A stretch of DNA of 64,000 nucleotides, taken from assembly GCF_900155945.1 (NCBI RefSeq), contig NZ_FTMN01000014.1, positions 22,748 through 86,747 of the forward strand. Reading direction: 5' to 3'. Positions 9,096-18,453 of the stretch are shown here, one piece after another. The notes beneath the pieces were generated by a model, which was not told the DNA's origin, searched no databases, and was given only the letters and a program-made list of their open reading frames with translations. The position numbers were made by a program, and so were the translations under genes. The stretch comes from Marinobacterium stanieri (lineage in GTDB: Bacteria; Pseudomonadota; Gammaproteobacteria; Pseudomonadales; Balneatricaceae). Positions within the stretch are counted from its first letter, which is position 1. Every line of letters starts with the position of its first letter.

Positions 9096-9464
9096 ACGGC
9101 CGCCCATGCACGATCGTCCAGCTACAAGGATATACCAATACCAACTGACGATACTCGGGACTTAGTCGAAGCGGCTATACGGTTGTTGAAAGCGTCTTGG
9201 CGTGATGGATACCGATACATGAAGGGGGGCATCATGCTATCCGACTTCTATGAGCCTAACGTTTACCAGCCAGGCCTGTTCGATCAATCCAGCTCCAGGC
9301 CCAATTCGAAGGCTCTGATGTCAGTGATCGACCAGATTAACTGTAGTGGTAAAGGCAAAGTATTCCTTGCTGGTCAGGGTACTCGGAAGGAGTGGTCAAT
9401 GAAGCGGGATTATCTATCACCTGCCTATACAACCCGGTGGAGCGATATTCCTGTTGTCAGGTAA
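9096..9464 (+). pseudogene. umuC: 3' fragment of umuC (DNA polymerase V catalytic subunit)
   Basis: The frame is open from 9096 with no proper start. Translation (IPIPTDDTRDLVEAA, then WRDGYRYMKGGIMLSDF, YQPGLFD, LSPAYTTRWSDIPVVR) matches the C-terminal little-finger and clamp-binding region of UmuC and keeps its natural end. The polymerase palm and fingers are gone, so it is a relic of a plasmid mutagenesis gene. Its stop is 32 bp before the IS66 insertion site. Confidence 0.75.
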
Positions 9465-9576
9465 GTCTACCTTTGGCGTATCGTTAACCTGTAACGTAAG
9501 CGTCTGGCGAACCCATCTTGAGCCACCGGTCGTCCACTGGCGATAGTGTCCACCTATTTTTAAGTGGACACCTGTT

Positions 9577-9942
9577 ATGACACTGCCAAGCGTATCGGAA
9601 GCCCCCAATAAGCGTCGCCGCTACACCGCCGAGTTCAAAGCCCGGATCGTTGCTGACTGCCAGCAACCCAATGCTTCGGTTGCCCGGATCGCTCTGAAGC
9701 ATAACCTCAACGCCAACCTGGTCCATAAATGGATCCACGCCGCTCGGCAGCAGCACTCGGAACTGGCACCGCCTGCCTTTTTACCGATTCCCTTACCAGC
9801 TCCTTCAGCACTGCCGCCATCAACGGGTACCGGCGACAGTATCCGTATCGAGATCCCACGAGCCAATGGCAGTGTCGTCGTAAACTGGCCTCTGGCTGAC
9901 GGTGATCGCTGTCTGCGCTGGTTGCAGGATCTGCTGCGATGA
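9577..9942 (+). CDS. tnpA: IS66 TnpA (OrfA), HTH protein
   Basis: 121 residues. Residues 12-60 form the transposase HTH (RRRYTAEFKARIVADCQQPN, then VARIALKHNLNANLVHKW). The C-terminal part (SIRIEIPRANGSVVVNWP) is the usual end of IS66 OrfA. It overlaps the next frame by 4 bp (ATGA), as in intact IS66 elements. Confidence 0.85.
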   Translation: MTLPSVSEAPNKRRRYTAEFKARIVADCQQPNASVARIALKHNLNANLVHKWIHAARQQHSELAPPAFLPIPLPAPSALPPSTGTGDSIRIEIPRANGSVVVNWPLADGDRCLRWLQDLLR

Positions 9943-10075
9943 TCCGTATTGATGAGATCTGGTTAGCCACCGAACCCATGGATATGCGGGCGGGACCGGA
10001 TACAGCCCTGGCTCGGGTCATTAACGTGTTCGGTGAGGCTCGCCCACACTGCGCTTACCTTTACCGCCAGGGCTG
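9939..10075 (+). pseudogene. tnpB: IS66 TnpB, 5' part only
   Basis: Begins MIRIDEIWLATEPMDMRAG, the conserved start of IS66 OrfB, but after about 45 codons (CAYLYRQG) the sequence jumps into tnpC in another frame. The remaining 60 or so residues of OrfB are deleted. Confidence 0.8.
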
Positions 10076-11275
10076 CCTCGTACCGAGATCCATCATGAGC
10101 CGGACAATACGGCTTGTGCCTGCGGCTGCCAGCTCAAGCGCATCGGCGAAGACGTCAGTGAGAAGCTCGACTACACGCCCGGCGTGTTCACCGTTGAACA
10201 ACACATCCGGGGCAAGTGGGTCTGTGATCAGTGCGAGACGCTGATCCAGGCGCCGATGCCGGCACAGATCATCGACAAGGGTATCCCGACCTCAGGTTTG
10301 CTCGCCCAGGTGCTGATCGCCAAGTACGCTGATCACTTGCCGCTGTATCGACAGGAACAGATCTTTACCCGTGCCGGCGTCGCACTGCCGCGCTCTACCC
10401 TGGCCGAATGGATCGGTGTCTGCGGCGTACAGCTACAGCCCCTGGTCGATGCGTTGCGCGATACGCTCCTCACGGAAGCGGTGTTGCATGCGGATGAGAC
10501 ACCGGTACCCATGCTGTCGCCCGGCAAGAAGAAAACTCATAAAGCCTATATCTGGGCCTACGCCAGCACCGCGTTCTCTGACCTGAACGCGGTGATCTAC
10601 CACTTCACGCCTGGACGGGGCGGACAGCACGCCCGCGATATGCTCGGTGAGTGGAGCGGCAAGCTGGTCTGTGATGACTACAGCGGATATAAGGCCAGCT
10701 TCGCCAAAGGGGTTACCGAGATCGGCTGTATGGCCCATGCCCGGCGCAAGTTCGTGGAACTGGAAGTCAGCGGTAAAAGTCAGATCGCCGGCCAGGCCGT
10801 CGAACAGATCCGGCAACTCTATGAGATCGAACGTGAAGCCGCGTCGCTCTCAAGCGAGATGCGGCACAGGGTCCGGCAAAGCCGATCCAAACCGATACTG
10901 GACGGGCTCCATCAGTGGATGCAGGCGCAGCGCACGAAAGTGCCCAGCGGAACAGCGACCGCCAAGGCGCTGGACTACAGTCTGAAGCGCTGGGCTGCCC
11001 TGACGCGTTACCTTGATGATGGGGCGGTGCCGATCGATAACAACCGGGTGGAGAACCTGATCCGGCCCTGGGCGCTGGGTCGGAAGAACTGGCTGTTCGC
11101 AGGTTCCTTGCGCAGTGGCCGGCGGGCTGCCGCGATAATGAGTCTGATCCAGTCAGCCAAGCTCAATGGCCATGAGCCCTATGCTTATCTAAAGGACATC
11201 TTGGAACGACTGCCAACCCAGAAAGCCAGTGCGATCCACGAGCTGCTGCCGCAGCACTGGTCACCTGGTGCATGA
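10074..11275 (+). pseudogene. tnpC: IS66 TnpC transposase, N-terminally truncated
   Basis: Homology starts in a frame reading LPRTEIHHEPDNTACACGC and continues to the natural end at 11275 (about 399 codons). It keeps the zinc-binding CxCGC region and the DDE core (LHADETPVPML, LVCDDYSGYKA, PIDNNRVENLIRPWALGRKNW) but lacks the N-terminal leucine-zipper/HTH part. A GTG at 10184 could start a shorter product. Confidence 0.8.
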
Positions 11276-11644
11276 AAAGACGGGGAGTTCCGCTGCGTCC
11301 TTGCAGCCTCCGACACATCCTTGAAAGGTGACAGAGGCTCTCATCCTGAGAGCACTGGCACTCCATGGCCCTCTGTCAGGTACTGACCATACGGATAATC
11401 GTGAACATCTGCACACCTGTTGAGCATCAACTTGCGCTGGATCAAGTACTGATGGCTCAGGGTAGTCAAGGTGTGGTTACCGGACGGTTACCCTGTAACG
11501 ACTTAGGCCTTCGGTATCTTGCCTCTCTAAGGCGTCTCAAAGTCTTCACTTCTGCATGTTGGTTAGAAAAGTTATGTGGTTGTCTGGTTTAATGGTTGCT
11601 TAGGGTAAGATCCCTGTATTCATAGATGCTGGAGGGTGTTTGCC

Positions 11645-12427
11645 TTTAGTGCACCACTCTTCATCTACAGCGGACCACCACCAGCTCCTTGCGCACCAGC
11701 TGTTGCTTTCAGCGCACCACCAGGCACCTTCAGCGCACCATTTTTTACACGACTCGACTCGTTCATGCCTTCAGCGCACCACGTCATGATGAATAAGCCT
11801 GCTGGATGGCATGCTAGCCAGTGCCTTTAGTGCACCACTCTTTCAATGCTACCGCTTGCCTTATGTGCACCACTCTTTCAATGCTACCGCTTGCCTTATG
11901 TGCACCACACCCTTTCCCCCCTGTAGTGCACCACTTTTAGATAGTGCCTGTAGCGCACCACTTTTGTTTACGGGAGTGAGGTCGGGTTTCGCGCTCGTAC
12001 CATTCCGGGTGATCAACAGTGTGATGCTCCAGGGTCTAGTCTGGAGGTCTGAAGAAATCCAACCTAAAGAATAAATCAACATTCAGCGCCTCTTGGGTGT
12101 CAGCACTAAGCGATGAGCTATGGTGTTGGTTATATCTGTTAAGTGGTTTCATGGTTAGTTGGTTATATGGTTGATAGTAGTAGAAACCTTGTAGATACGG
12201 GCCCTCTGGACTATTTGCCTTTAGTGCACCACCTGCCACTTATAGCGCACCACTCCGTACTCGTTGCACACCGCCAAACAGCTGTAGCGCACCAGGGTCT
12301 GTGTGTAGCGCACCAACTACCACCTACAGCGCACCACCTCGCATGCACCTTAAGCGCACCACATTGCCTGCTTTCTTATGTTGATGTGTCTGTAGCGCAC
12401 CACTTTCTTCCGCCTGTAGCGCACCAT
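11645..12427 (+). repeat. Origin array A: irregular YAGYGCACCA boxes
   Basis: About 20 copies of a 10-12 bp box with core GCACCA, usually TGTAGCGCACCAC or TTTAGTGCACCAC. The core falls at 11651, 11692, 11712, 11733, 11774, 11832, 11867, 11902, 11928, 11955, 12226, 12247, 12289, 12308, 12329, 12354, 12397 and 12421, plus weaker ones. Three are part of a tandem 35-bp duplication (11832-11902); the right cluster is spaced about 19-25 bp, near two helical turns. The core is the reverse complement of that in array B. A box-poor gap lies at 11961-12220. Probably initiator-binding sites for copy-number or handcuffing control. Confidence 0.8.
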
Positions 12428-12596
12428 CTTTTTAAACATGGTGCACAAGGAAGACATGAGGCATATCAAAACGGGTGATCAAGCTGAAAGCCTTATAGAT
12501 AGGGGCCTTTCGCATTGTGGAGGCGTTTGTGTGAAGGGTATTTCAGTGCTGGTACCTGTCTGTACCTGAGGGCTGATGATCTACTCAAGGTTGGTT

Positions 12597-13037
12597 TGTA
12601 TAGGTAAAGCTGGTGCGCTTCTCAGCCGGGATGTATAGGCGCGAGCGGTGCGCTGTTTGGTCACTCTGTATAGGCATCGTTGGTGCAGGGTTCTGCCAAT
12701 ATGTATAGGCAGTACTGGTGCACTCCATTGTCTAACTGTGCAGGCAGATCTGGTGCACATAAAAGCCAATTCGTACAGGTAGTTATGGTGCACAGTTAAG
12801 CCGATCTGTATAGGCAATGCTGGTGCACTGCTTGGTAGACGTGTATAGGCGGTTTCGGTGCGCGTAACTGCCGAAATGTGTAGGCGGCTGTGGTGCACAG
12901 CAGGGCCGGTATGTGTAGGTAAAACTGGTGCACTATATGGCCGTGTTGTATAGGTAAGTACGGTGCGCAATACGGCCAAGGTGTATAGGTAGAGTTGGTG
13001 TGCTTAAGTGTCAATTTGTACAGGCAATCTGGTGCAC
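12597..13037 (+). repeat. Origin array B: 13 iterons at exact 35-bp period
   Basis: Thirteen copies of TGTATAGGY-N5-TGGTGCAC begin at 12597, 12632, 12667, 12702, 12737, 12772, 12807, 12842, 12877, 12912, 12947, 12982 and 13017, so every step is 35 bp. The 13-bp spacers vary but most keep GCC at a fixed phase. The array ends about 110 bp before the initiator gene, the classic position for replication-origin iterons. It is not CRISPR: spacers are too short and repeats are degenerate. Confidence 0.9.
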
Positions 13038-13150
13038 ATAACTAAAATGGTGCTAAAGTTCAGGGTTAACAAGACAAAACCCTCTCAGAACAGCCTCTTG
13101 CGGCGGTCAGTGAGGGTGATCCTGATTTAGCCAATAACGGAAGTGCGAGA

Positions 13151-15100
13151 ATGAGTGACTTATTGGGCGATGACTTTTACGAACTGGTTTCCAGGTCGAT
13201 CGATTCCCAGGGCACCGAACAAGTCTCTCTATCAGCAAGAGCAAATCTCTATGTGCCAGTGAAGCAAGGCACTATTTTCGTGTACTCGAATACACTGGTT
13301 GATGCGCTAAAGAACCCGGACTTTTCAGCAGAGGTCCGCACGATTGCCAACATGATCGATAGTTTCGATAAGCGGTTTGCCCGCGGAGTAGAGCCCGTTG
13401 GTAAGGTCTTTCAGGCGCTGTGTGACCCGGAAGAGAACGAGCAAGAGATCAAAGACTATCGTTTTGTCACCCGGCAAGAGGTGATCCGCAGAGGCACAGT
13501 ACACAACACGGCCGTGTTTTCCAGGGTCGTTCAGGAGTTAGAGGGGTATGGCCTTATGCGCACCCTTGTACCTCGCCGTGGAGCAAAGCCGAAGATCAAT
13601 GTTATTGATTACCCCTTCACGCCAGATAAGCCTGTTACTGAGCCCGTTCGCGTTAATGCTGTTATCGATATGTCAGGGCACCGCCCTATGGCGAAGGCAG
13701 CTGAAGCTGATCGTGAGTTGCGATTGGTGGATATGAGGCGCCAGGCACTGCACCGAAGTCGCCCACACGCGTCACACCATGCCGACGGCCGCCCTATAAC
13801 CGTGTACTCGCGCACGACCGAAGTACGCACACCGAGCGGTGAAGTTACGACTGTTGAAATGACGGCACGTACATTCGAGGGCACTGATACCCCCGTTATG
13901 TCCAAGCAGGACGATCTCAAGTTTTCCATACTGCTGGGTTGGTGCCTGATCGAAATCCGTGCTCGTAAGCGTATAGGCGCACCACTTGATGACTGGTTTG
14001 TACTGACGCCCGAAGCACTCGCAGAGCATCTTGGCTTTACCGATCTCTCCTCGCAGGTCTATGACATGTCCCGCATGATTGAGCGCTGGCGCGATACCCA
14101 AGTGACAGCAGAAGCCTTGATCATGGAAACCGAGGAAGCACCAGGTGAATTTGCTCGGTACCTGGCGCAAGACACCATGACTCAGTTCTCTCAACACCAG
14201 GCAACCTACAAGGAAACCAGGAAAGGGCGAAGGATTACGGCAATACGCTTCAAGCTCACTCCTGACGTACAAAAAGACTTGGAGCGCAGGGCGAATAGTG
14301 ACGCTGACGAAAAGCGCATCGAGAATCTGGCCGCATTTCTGATCCAAAACTCGAGCCGAACACTCATGAGTGATTCTTTTGCGATCGCACTGAATCACTT
14401 CTTCTGGACGTGGGCTCGTAATTTCAGAAGGGTGGGCGGTTGGTCATTTGAGCTTTGGGAAGGACTCAGCCAGGTGTTCGATTTTGAGTTTCCGCTTAGA
14501 AAGCCAGGCATGTCTGCAGCTGAATGGAACCGGGTGTATGCCAGATCCCGGACACAGTTCAATCGCATGCTGCAGAAGTTTCTGGGGCTGTTCAGCAAGG
14601 ATAGCAATAAGGACTGGGAGACGTGGACATCGTTTGAAGGTGGGGACATTGTGGTCGATATGCTGGATTGTCGGCTGGAGATACATTTAGAACCTCGTTC
14701 AAAGAATGAGCGAAACAAAGGCACTGTATGTATTAAGGCCCTGCCGAAGAAGCTTCAAAATTCACCTGCAGCAGTGAAAGACCTTCCTTCAGAAGAAGAG
14801 ATTGCCAAATCTACCGACATGTTGCTCCAGTATGGCGTCAGCAAGAAGGCGATACCGGCACTGGCTAAAGGCTACAGCTTTGAGCACATTGAAAAATGCG
14901 TGCACCTGGTTCAATGCAGCATGGATGCCAAGCCCGATACGATCGGTAATCCGACAGGCCTGCTGATCACATTTATTAAAGAGAAGCACCCGGACGTGCT
15001 GGATATAGAGCTTGCTGAAATGCGCCTGCTGGCGGAGAAAAGGAGAAATCGAAGGGCTGTGTCCGAGAAGCTTCACGACTTTGACGATCTCGATTTCTAA
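13151..15100 (+). CDS. Iteron-binding replication initiator protein
   Basis: 649 residues; ATG 13151 has GGAAG 9 bp upstream. The position directly after two iteron arrays identifies it as the plasmid initiator. Residues about 85-160 look like a winged helix (YRFVTRQEVIRRGTVHNTAVFSRVVQELEGYGLM). A second conserved block is at about 400-480 (NSSRTLMSDSFAIALNHFFWTWARNFRRVGGW). The size is close to that of the RctB-type initiators of secondary chromosomes rather than the 250-400 residues of ordinary Rep proteins, but I cannot assign it to that family from motifs alone. A strong terminator follows. Confidence 0.75.
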   Translation: MSDLLGDDFYELVSRSIDSQGTEQVSLSARANLYVPVKQGTIFVYSNTLVDALKNPDFSAEVRTIANMIDSFDKRFARGVEPVGKVFQALCDPEENEQEIKDYRFVTRQEVIRRGTVHNTAVFSRVVQELEGYGLMRTLVPRRGAKPKINVIDYPFTPDKPVTEPVRVNAVIDMSGHRPMAKAAEADRELRLVDMRRQALHRSRPHASHHADGRPITVYSRTTEVRTPSGEVTTVEMTARTFEGTDTPVMSKQDDLKFSILLGWCLIEIRARKRIGAPLDDWFVLTPEALAEHLGFTDLSSQVYDMSRMIERWRDTQVTAEALIMETEEAPGEFARYLAQDTMTQFSQHQATYKETRKGRRITAIRFKLTPDVQKDLERRANSDADEKRIENLAAFLIQNSSRTLMSDSFAIALNHFFWTWARNFRRVGGWSFELWEGLSQVFDFEFPLRKPGMSAAEWNRVYARSRTQFNRMLQKFLGLFSKDSNKDWETWTSFEGGDIVVDMLDCRLEIHLEPRSKNERNKGTVCIKALPKKLQNSPAAVKDLPSEEEIAKSTDMLLQYGVSKKAIPALAKGYSFEHIEKCVHLVQCSMDAKPDTIGNPTGLLITFIKEKHPDVLDIELAEMRLLAEKRRNRRAVSEKLHDFDDLDF

Positions 15101-15104
15101 GTAA

Positions 15105-15136
15105 AAAGAGGTAGCTGGTTGGGCAACTACCTCTTT
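15105..15136 (+). terminator. Terminator after rep
   Basis: Perfect 10-bp stem AAAGAGGTAG / CTACCTCTTT with a 12-nt loop, starting 5 bp after the rep stop; the stem ends in TTT. Confidence 0.75.
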
Positions 15137-15169
15137 CACAATAACTGCCTGAATACTGATGTAGACGGG

Positions 15170-15332
15170 TTACTTGGGCGCTCCAGGTCCTCTAGCCGCA
15201 CCCGGCACTTGCTCTGATTCCAGGTGCTTTGCCACAGCATCCAAATCCAATCGCTCGGCTATCTCCGCGTCAGTCATTGGGCGCAAATCCATAGGCTTCG
15301 GACTCAGTCAGCCCATATTCGAAAGTGAAATT
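15170..15332 (-). pseudogene. 3' fragment of an unrecognised gene, cut by IS605 scar
   Basis: Minus strand reads MTDAEIAERLDLDAVAKHLES and ends GAARGPGAPK with a stop at 15170. Codons just upstream in another frame (LTESEAYGFAP) read on naturally, implying a frameshift near 15280. The 5' part is replaced at 15333 by the right end of an IS200/IS605 element. An intact 40-codon frame starts at 15292 but has no ribosome-binding site. Confidence 0.4.
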
Positions 15333-15438
15333 TTGACTTCCTTCCCTCCCTTCGAGCTTCGCGACTCAGAAATAGGATTCCCTTTACAGGGTGCCAACCG
15401 ATCACTCGGTTAGCTGGTTCCTGCTGCTGACCGCTAGC
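15333..15438 (-). mobile_element. IS200/IS605 right-end scar
   Basis: About 105 bp closely matching 54832-54940, the tnpB-distal end of the complete IS605-type element (shared landmarks GACTCAG, AGGATTCCCT, ACAGGGTGCCAAC and GGTTCCTGCTGCTGACCGC). The tnpB part that should follow is replaced exactly at 15439 by the IS481 element. What remains corresponds to the structured guide-RNA scaffold end with a flanking sequence different from that at 54.8 kb. Confidence 0.7.
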
Positions 15439-15536
15439 TGTGGGCGCTAAGGAGGTTGTTCACGCCGGTTAAGTTCGAGATGCTATATCGCCAAACAAAC
15501 AGCACAGACCAACCGACATGAACAACCCTCACAAAA

Positions 15537-16388
15537 ATGCCTTATATTCGAGCCCTGATCGTTTATCGAGCCCTCCGTCAGCTGCAGCCGGTGCGAGACA
15601 TTGCCAGCACTTTTGGTATCAGCACGCACACCGTGTACAAATGGCTTGCTCGTTATCGAGAGTCGGAAGTAGCAGGGTTGGAGTCAGCATCCAGCCGGCC
15701 ACGCTCTTCACCCGCACAAATTCCTGAGCCGTGGATTGAACTGATTCGGAAAATGCGCCTGACACTCAAGTGGACCGCCAAGCAGATCGCACAGGCACTG
15801 AATCTGGCGTACTCCACCGTGACAGCGGTCTTGCGTCGGCTGAAGCTAAATCGCGCGTCACACCTGGAGCCGGTGCAACCTGTGCAGCGCTACGAGCACC
15901 CCAAGCCGGGTGACATGTTGCATATGGATATCAAGAAGCTACCTCGCTTCGACAAGCCCGGGCACCGCGTGACGAACAACCGTCGCCAAAACACGCGAGG
16001 CGCCGGTTATGAGTGCGTCCATATTTGTATCGACGGTCATAGTCGCTGGGCCTTTGCACGGGTTTTACCCGATGAACAGCAAGGTACCACAGCCCGTTTT
16101 CTTGAAAACGCTCTCGCGGCCTATCGTGATATCGGTGTTGAGGTAAAACGCTTGATGGCCGACAACGGCCCGGCCTATCGATCTCGTCGCTTCAATGCGG
16201 TGTTGCAGCGAGAAGGCATCAAGCATGTATATACGCGTCCTTATACACCTAGAACGAACGGCAAGGCGGAGCGCTTTATACAAACCATGATCCGAGAGTG
16301 GGCGTATGCAGTGCCCTACGCAAACGACATCTCAAGAGCCTGGGCGCTGACGGATTGGATTAATTGTAGTAATCCAGACTCGATCTGA
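15537..16388 (+). pseudogene. IS481 transposase, 5' part
   Basis: Residues 1-276 of a DDE transposase: N-terminal HTH (VRDIASTFGISTHTVYKWLARY), then MLHMDIKKL, RLMADNGPAYRS and YTPRTNGKAERF, the catalytic DDE signature of IS481/IS3 integrases. The frame enters the inner IS at 16365 and stops after 7 foreign codons. Relative to the remnant at 6577 an 11-bp deletion next to the original start codon forces use of the ATG at 15537. Confidence 0.85.
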
Positions 16389-17566
16389 CAGTTACCGACT
16401 TTTCAGGCAGTGACTGTCAGGTCAAAATCAGTTCAGTTTCTTCTCCAACCAAACCGATTTTCCATCCAGCAGGGTTTCCATTGGGGTGCGTCCACAGCAC
16501 ATCTTGCCCTGGTGGGTACGCTCAGTGTTGTAGTACTTGATCCATTCGTCCAGGTCAGTCTGGAGCGCTTCGATACTGTCATACAGCTTACGCCTGAATG
16601 TGACCTGGTAGAACTCCTGCAAGATCGTCTTGTGAAAGCGTTCACAGATGCCGTTGGTCTGCGGTGATTTGGCCTTTGTCCGCGTGTGTTCAATGTCGTT
16701 GATCGCCAGATAGAGCTGGAAATCATGCTGCTCCGCTTTGCCGCAGTACTCGGTTCCCCTGTCGGTCAGGATACGCAGCAGAGGCAACTCGTGTGACTCG
16801 AACAATGGCAGCACACGATCATTCAGCAAGTCTGCGGCGGTGATCGGCGTCTTGGTGGTATAGAGCTTCGCACACGCTACTTTTGAGTAGGTATCCACGA
16901 AGGTCTGTTGATAGACACGTCCGACACCCTTCAGCGTGCCGACGTAGAAAGTGTCCTGTGAGCCAAAATAGCCAAGGTGAGCGGTCCCGGTCTCACCAGA
17001 AGCTTCATCGTCGTGTTTCTTGCGTTCCAGAGCAGCAACCTGGGGTTCCGTCAGTACGAGTCCTTTCTCAGCGGCTTCGGCCTCCAGAGCCGCCAGGCGC
17101 TGTTTGAAGTTGGCCAAGCCGTGTCGAATCCAGATACTGCGCACACCGCTGGCTGAGACGAATACGCCATGCTTACGCAGTTCATTGCTGACTCGTACCT
17201 GTCCGTGTGCAGGTTGTTCGACTGCATAGGCGACAACCGCCGCTTCGACTTGCTCATCAACACGGTTCTTCAGATTGGGCTTACGCCGTGTTTTATCGAA
17301 CAAGGAATCGACACCACCTTCCTCGACCGCAGCCTTGTAGCGATAGAAGGTGTCACGGGACAGCCCCATGACCTTGCAGGCTCTCGACACATTGCCCAGC
17401 TCCTCAGCGAGATTGAGCAATCCGAGCTTGTGTTTGATGATACGTTCGTTACTCTGAATCATGAGGGTTACCTCTTCGACTTCGATGCTTGTTTGGTCAC
17501 TTTCATCAAAGTCGGTAACCCTCCCTTCTTCAAGGGCAGGTGTCAGATCAAGTCTGAACTAATACA
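16365..17566 (-). mobile_element. Inner IS481-family element inserted in the outer transposase
   Basis: 1202 bp with imperfect inverted repeats TGTAGTAATCCAGACT (left) and TGTATTAGTTCAGACT (right, read inward). It is flanked by an exact 7-bp target duplication GATTAAT (16358-16364 and 17567-17573). Removing the element plus one duplication restores the outer transposase (TDWIN joined to RYNKQRPH). This is the youngest and apparently intact IS of the nest. Confidence 0.9.
16428..17462 (-). CDS. IS481-family transposase (inner element)
   Basis: 344 residues, uninterrupted. N-terminal HTH (VSRACKVMGLSRDTFYRYKAAVEEGG, near residues 25-50), then a DDE integrase core with TFVDTYSKVACAKLY, RILTDRGTEYCG and SPQTNGICERFHKTILQEF. 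The length is normal for a full transposase. It is encoded opposite to the outer element's gene. Confidence 0.9.
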   Translation of the reverse strand: MIQSNERIIKHKLGLLNLAEELGNVSRACKVMGLSRDTFYRYKAAVEEGGVDSLFDKTRRKPNLKNRVDEQVEAAVVAYAVEQPAHGQVRVSNELRKHGVFVSASGVRSIWIRHGLANFKQRLAALEAEAAEKGLVLTEPQVAALERKKHDDEASGETGTAHLGYFGSQDTFYVGTLKGVGRVYQQTFVDTYSKVACAKLYTTKTPITAADLLNDRVLPLFESHELPLLRILTDRGTEYCGKAEQHDFQLYLAINDIEHTRTKAKSPQTNGICERFHKTILQEFYQVTFRRKLYDSIEALQTDLDEWIKYYNTERTHQGKMCCGRTPMETLLDGKSVWLEKKLN

Positions 17567-17660
17567 GATTAATCGCTACAACAAACAGCGCCCTCATTGC
17601 AGTATCGGAAATCTACCGCCGATGTCTCGAATACCGAAACTGCGTGAACAACGTGTTTAG
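17567..17660 (+). pseudogene. IS481 transposase, 3' part
   Basis: Last 29 codons of the outer transposase (RYNKQRPHCSIGNLPPMSRI) after the duplicated target GATTAAT, stopping 8 bp before the right terminal repeat. Confidence 0.85.
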
Positions 17661-17668
17661 CATTCACA

Positions 17669-18453
17669 CCTAGAGCTGGTCCAACTCCGATAGCGGTAAC
17701 AGTCGCTCTCTTTCCGTCTACCCAATCTGAAGTCATTTGATAGCGTGTCGCTGTAGCTCCTACTCCACCAACTACACCAACACTTGTCGCTGTTCCTCTC
17801 CAACGTAGAAGCCCGAACGGATCACTATAAATCAACGGATTATTTTCTACATAACCATACGTGTTCAATCCACCGTCGAGCCCAATCGGATCACTCTGAA
17901 TATACCGCCCCGTACTGGGGTCGTAATCCCGATAGTAGTTGTAATGTAGCCCCGTTTCACTGTCAAAATATTGGCCAGGAAAGCGGAGGTTGAATGTCAG
18001 GATACTCCCAGGGGCAACAGCGGCTTGCCCAAATGCATCATAGTCCGCCCGCCAGACCACCGTTCCCTGATTATCACTCACGACCTGCGGTGTATTGAGG
18101 TGGTCGGTGTGTATGTAGTACACAACGGCTGAAGCGGGGCCTGAATGAATTACCGCCAGTGGCTGTGTGCCCAACCAGACATATTCCACTTTTGTTTGCC
18201 CGCTATGATCAAGCTCGGCCAGCAGCTGCCCAGATTGATTGTACAGATAGTAGGTGGTCTGGCCATTAACAGTCTTGCTTGTACGCTGACGATGAGCATT
18301 GTACGTGTAGGTTGCGCTTACCGTGCCGCTCACACTGGTGAGACTGTTGTAGCGGTCGTAGCTGAAGCTCAGGCCACCTTTACTCAGTACATTGCCATTC
18401 GCATCGTACCACCCCACAGTTTCCTGCGTAGATTTATCACGTTTTTGCGCCAA
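17669..18453 (-). pseudogene. Orphan Rhs C-terminal cassette, truncated by IS481
   Basis: About 260 codons of Rhs core plus a variable tip. From residue about 20 to the DPxGL boundary it is nearly identical, in protein and DNA, to the core end of the Rhs gene at 19179 (differences include NAHRQR for NANRQR and GQAAV for GQASV). After the boundary the tip is unrelated (LLRWRGTATSVGVVGGVGATATRYQ), hydrophobic and Gly-rich, and is cut by the IS481 right end at 17668. It has no signal peptide or start region of its own. This is the classic arrangement of a silent tip that can replace the active toxin end by recombination; its immunity gene, if any, was lost with the IS insertion. Confidence 0.75.

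Larger units (their letters stand above)
9496..11491 (+). mobile_element. IS66-family element, internally deleted
   Basis: Ends are GTAAGCGTCTGG (left) and, read inward from the right, GTAACCGTCCGG. The element is flanked by an exact 8-bp target duplication CCTGTAAC (9488-9495 and 11492-11499), the size expected for IS66. It carries tnpA, the start of tnpB and a 5'-truncated tnpC; the end of tnpB and the beginning of tnpC were removed by one deletion near 10075, so it cannot transpose on its own. The preserved duplication shows this is a single insertion event. Confidence 0.85.
15439..17668 (+). mobile_element. IS481-family element, split by a second IS
   Basis: Left end TGTGGGCGCTAAGGAGG and right end (read inward) TGTGAATGCTAAACACG are imperfect inverted repeats that both continue TTGTTCACGC. 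Without the inner insertion the element is about 1.02 kb. It carries one transposase gene interrupted at 16365. I see no clear target duplication, which fits insertion at, or recombination with, the IS605 scar on its left and the Rhs tip on its right. Confidence 0.8.

Noticed and set aside
12581..13014. Minus-strand frames encoding repetitive peptides (YTxRxxSAPxLP)
   Set aside because: They are the translation of the 35-bp iteron array and have no ribosome-binding site.
12597..13037. Regular repeats resembling a CRISPR array
   Set aside because: Repeats are degenerate and intervening segments are only 13 bp with a shared GCC phase; position before rep marks them as iterons. No cas genes are present.
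15439..17668. Target duplication of the outer IS481
   Set aside because: Only CTAG is shared and it is offset between the two flanks.
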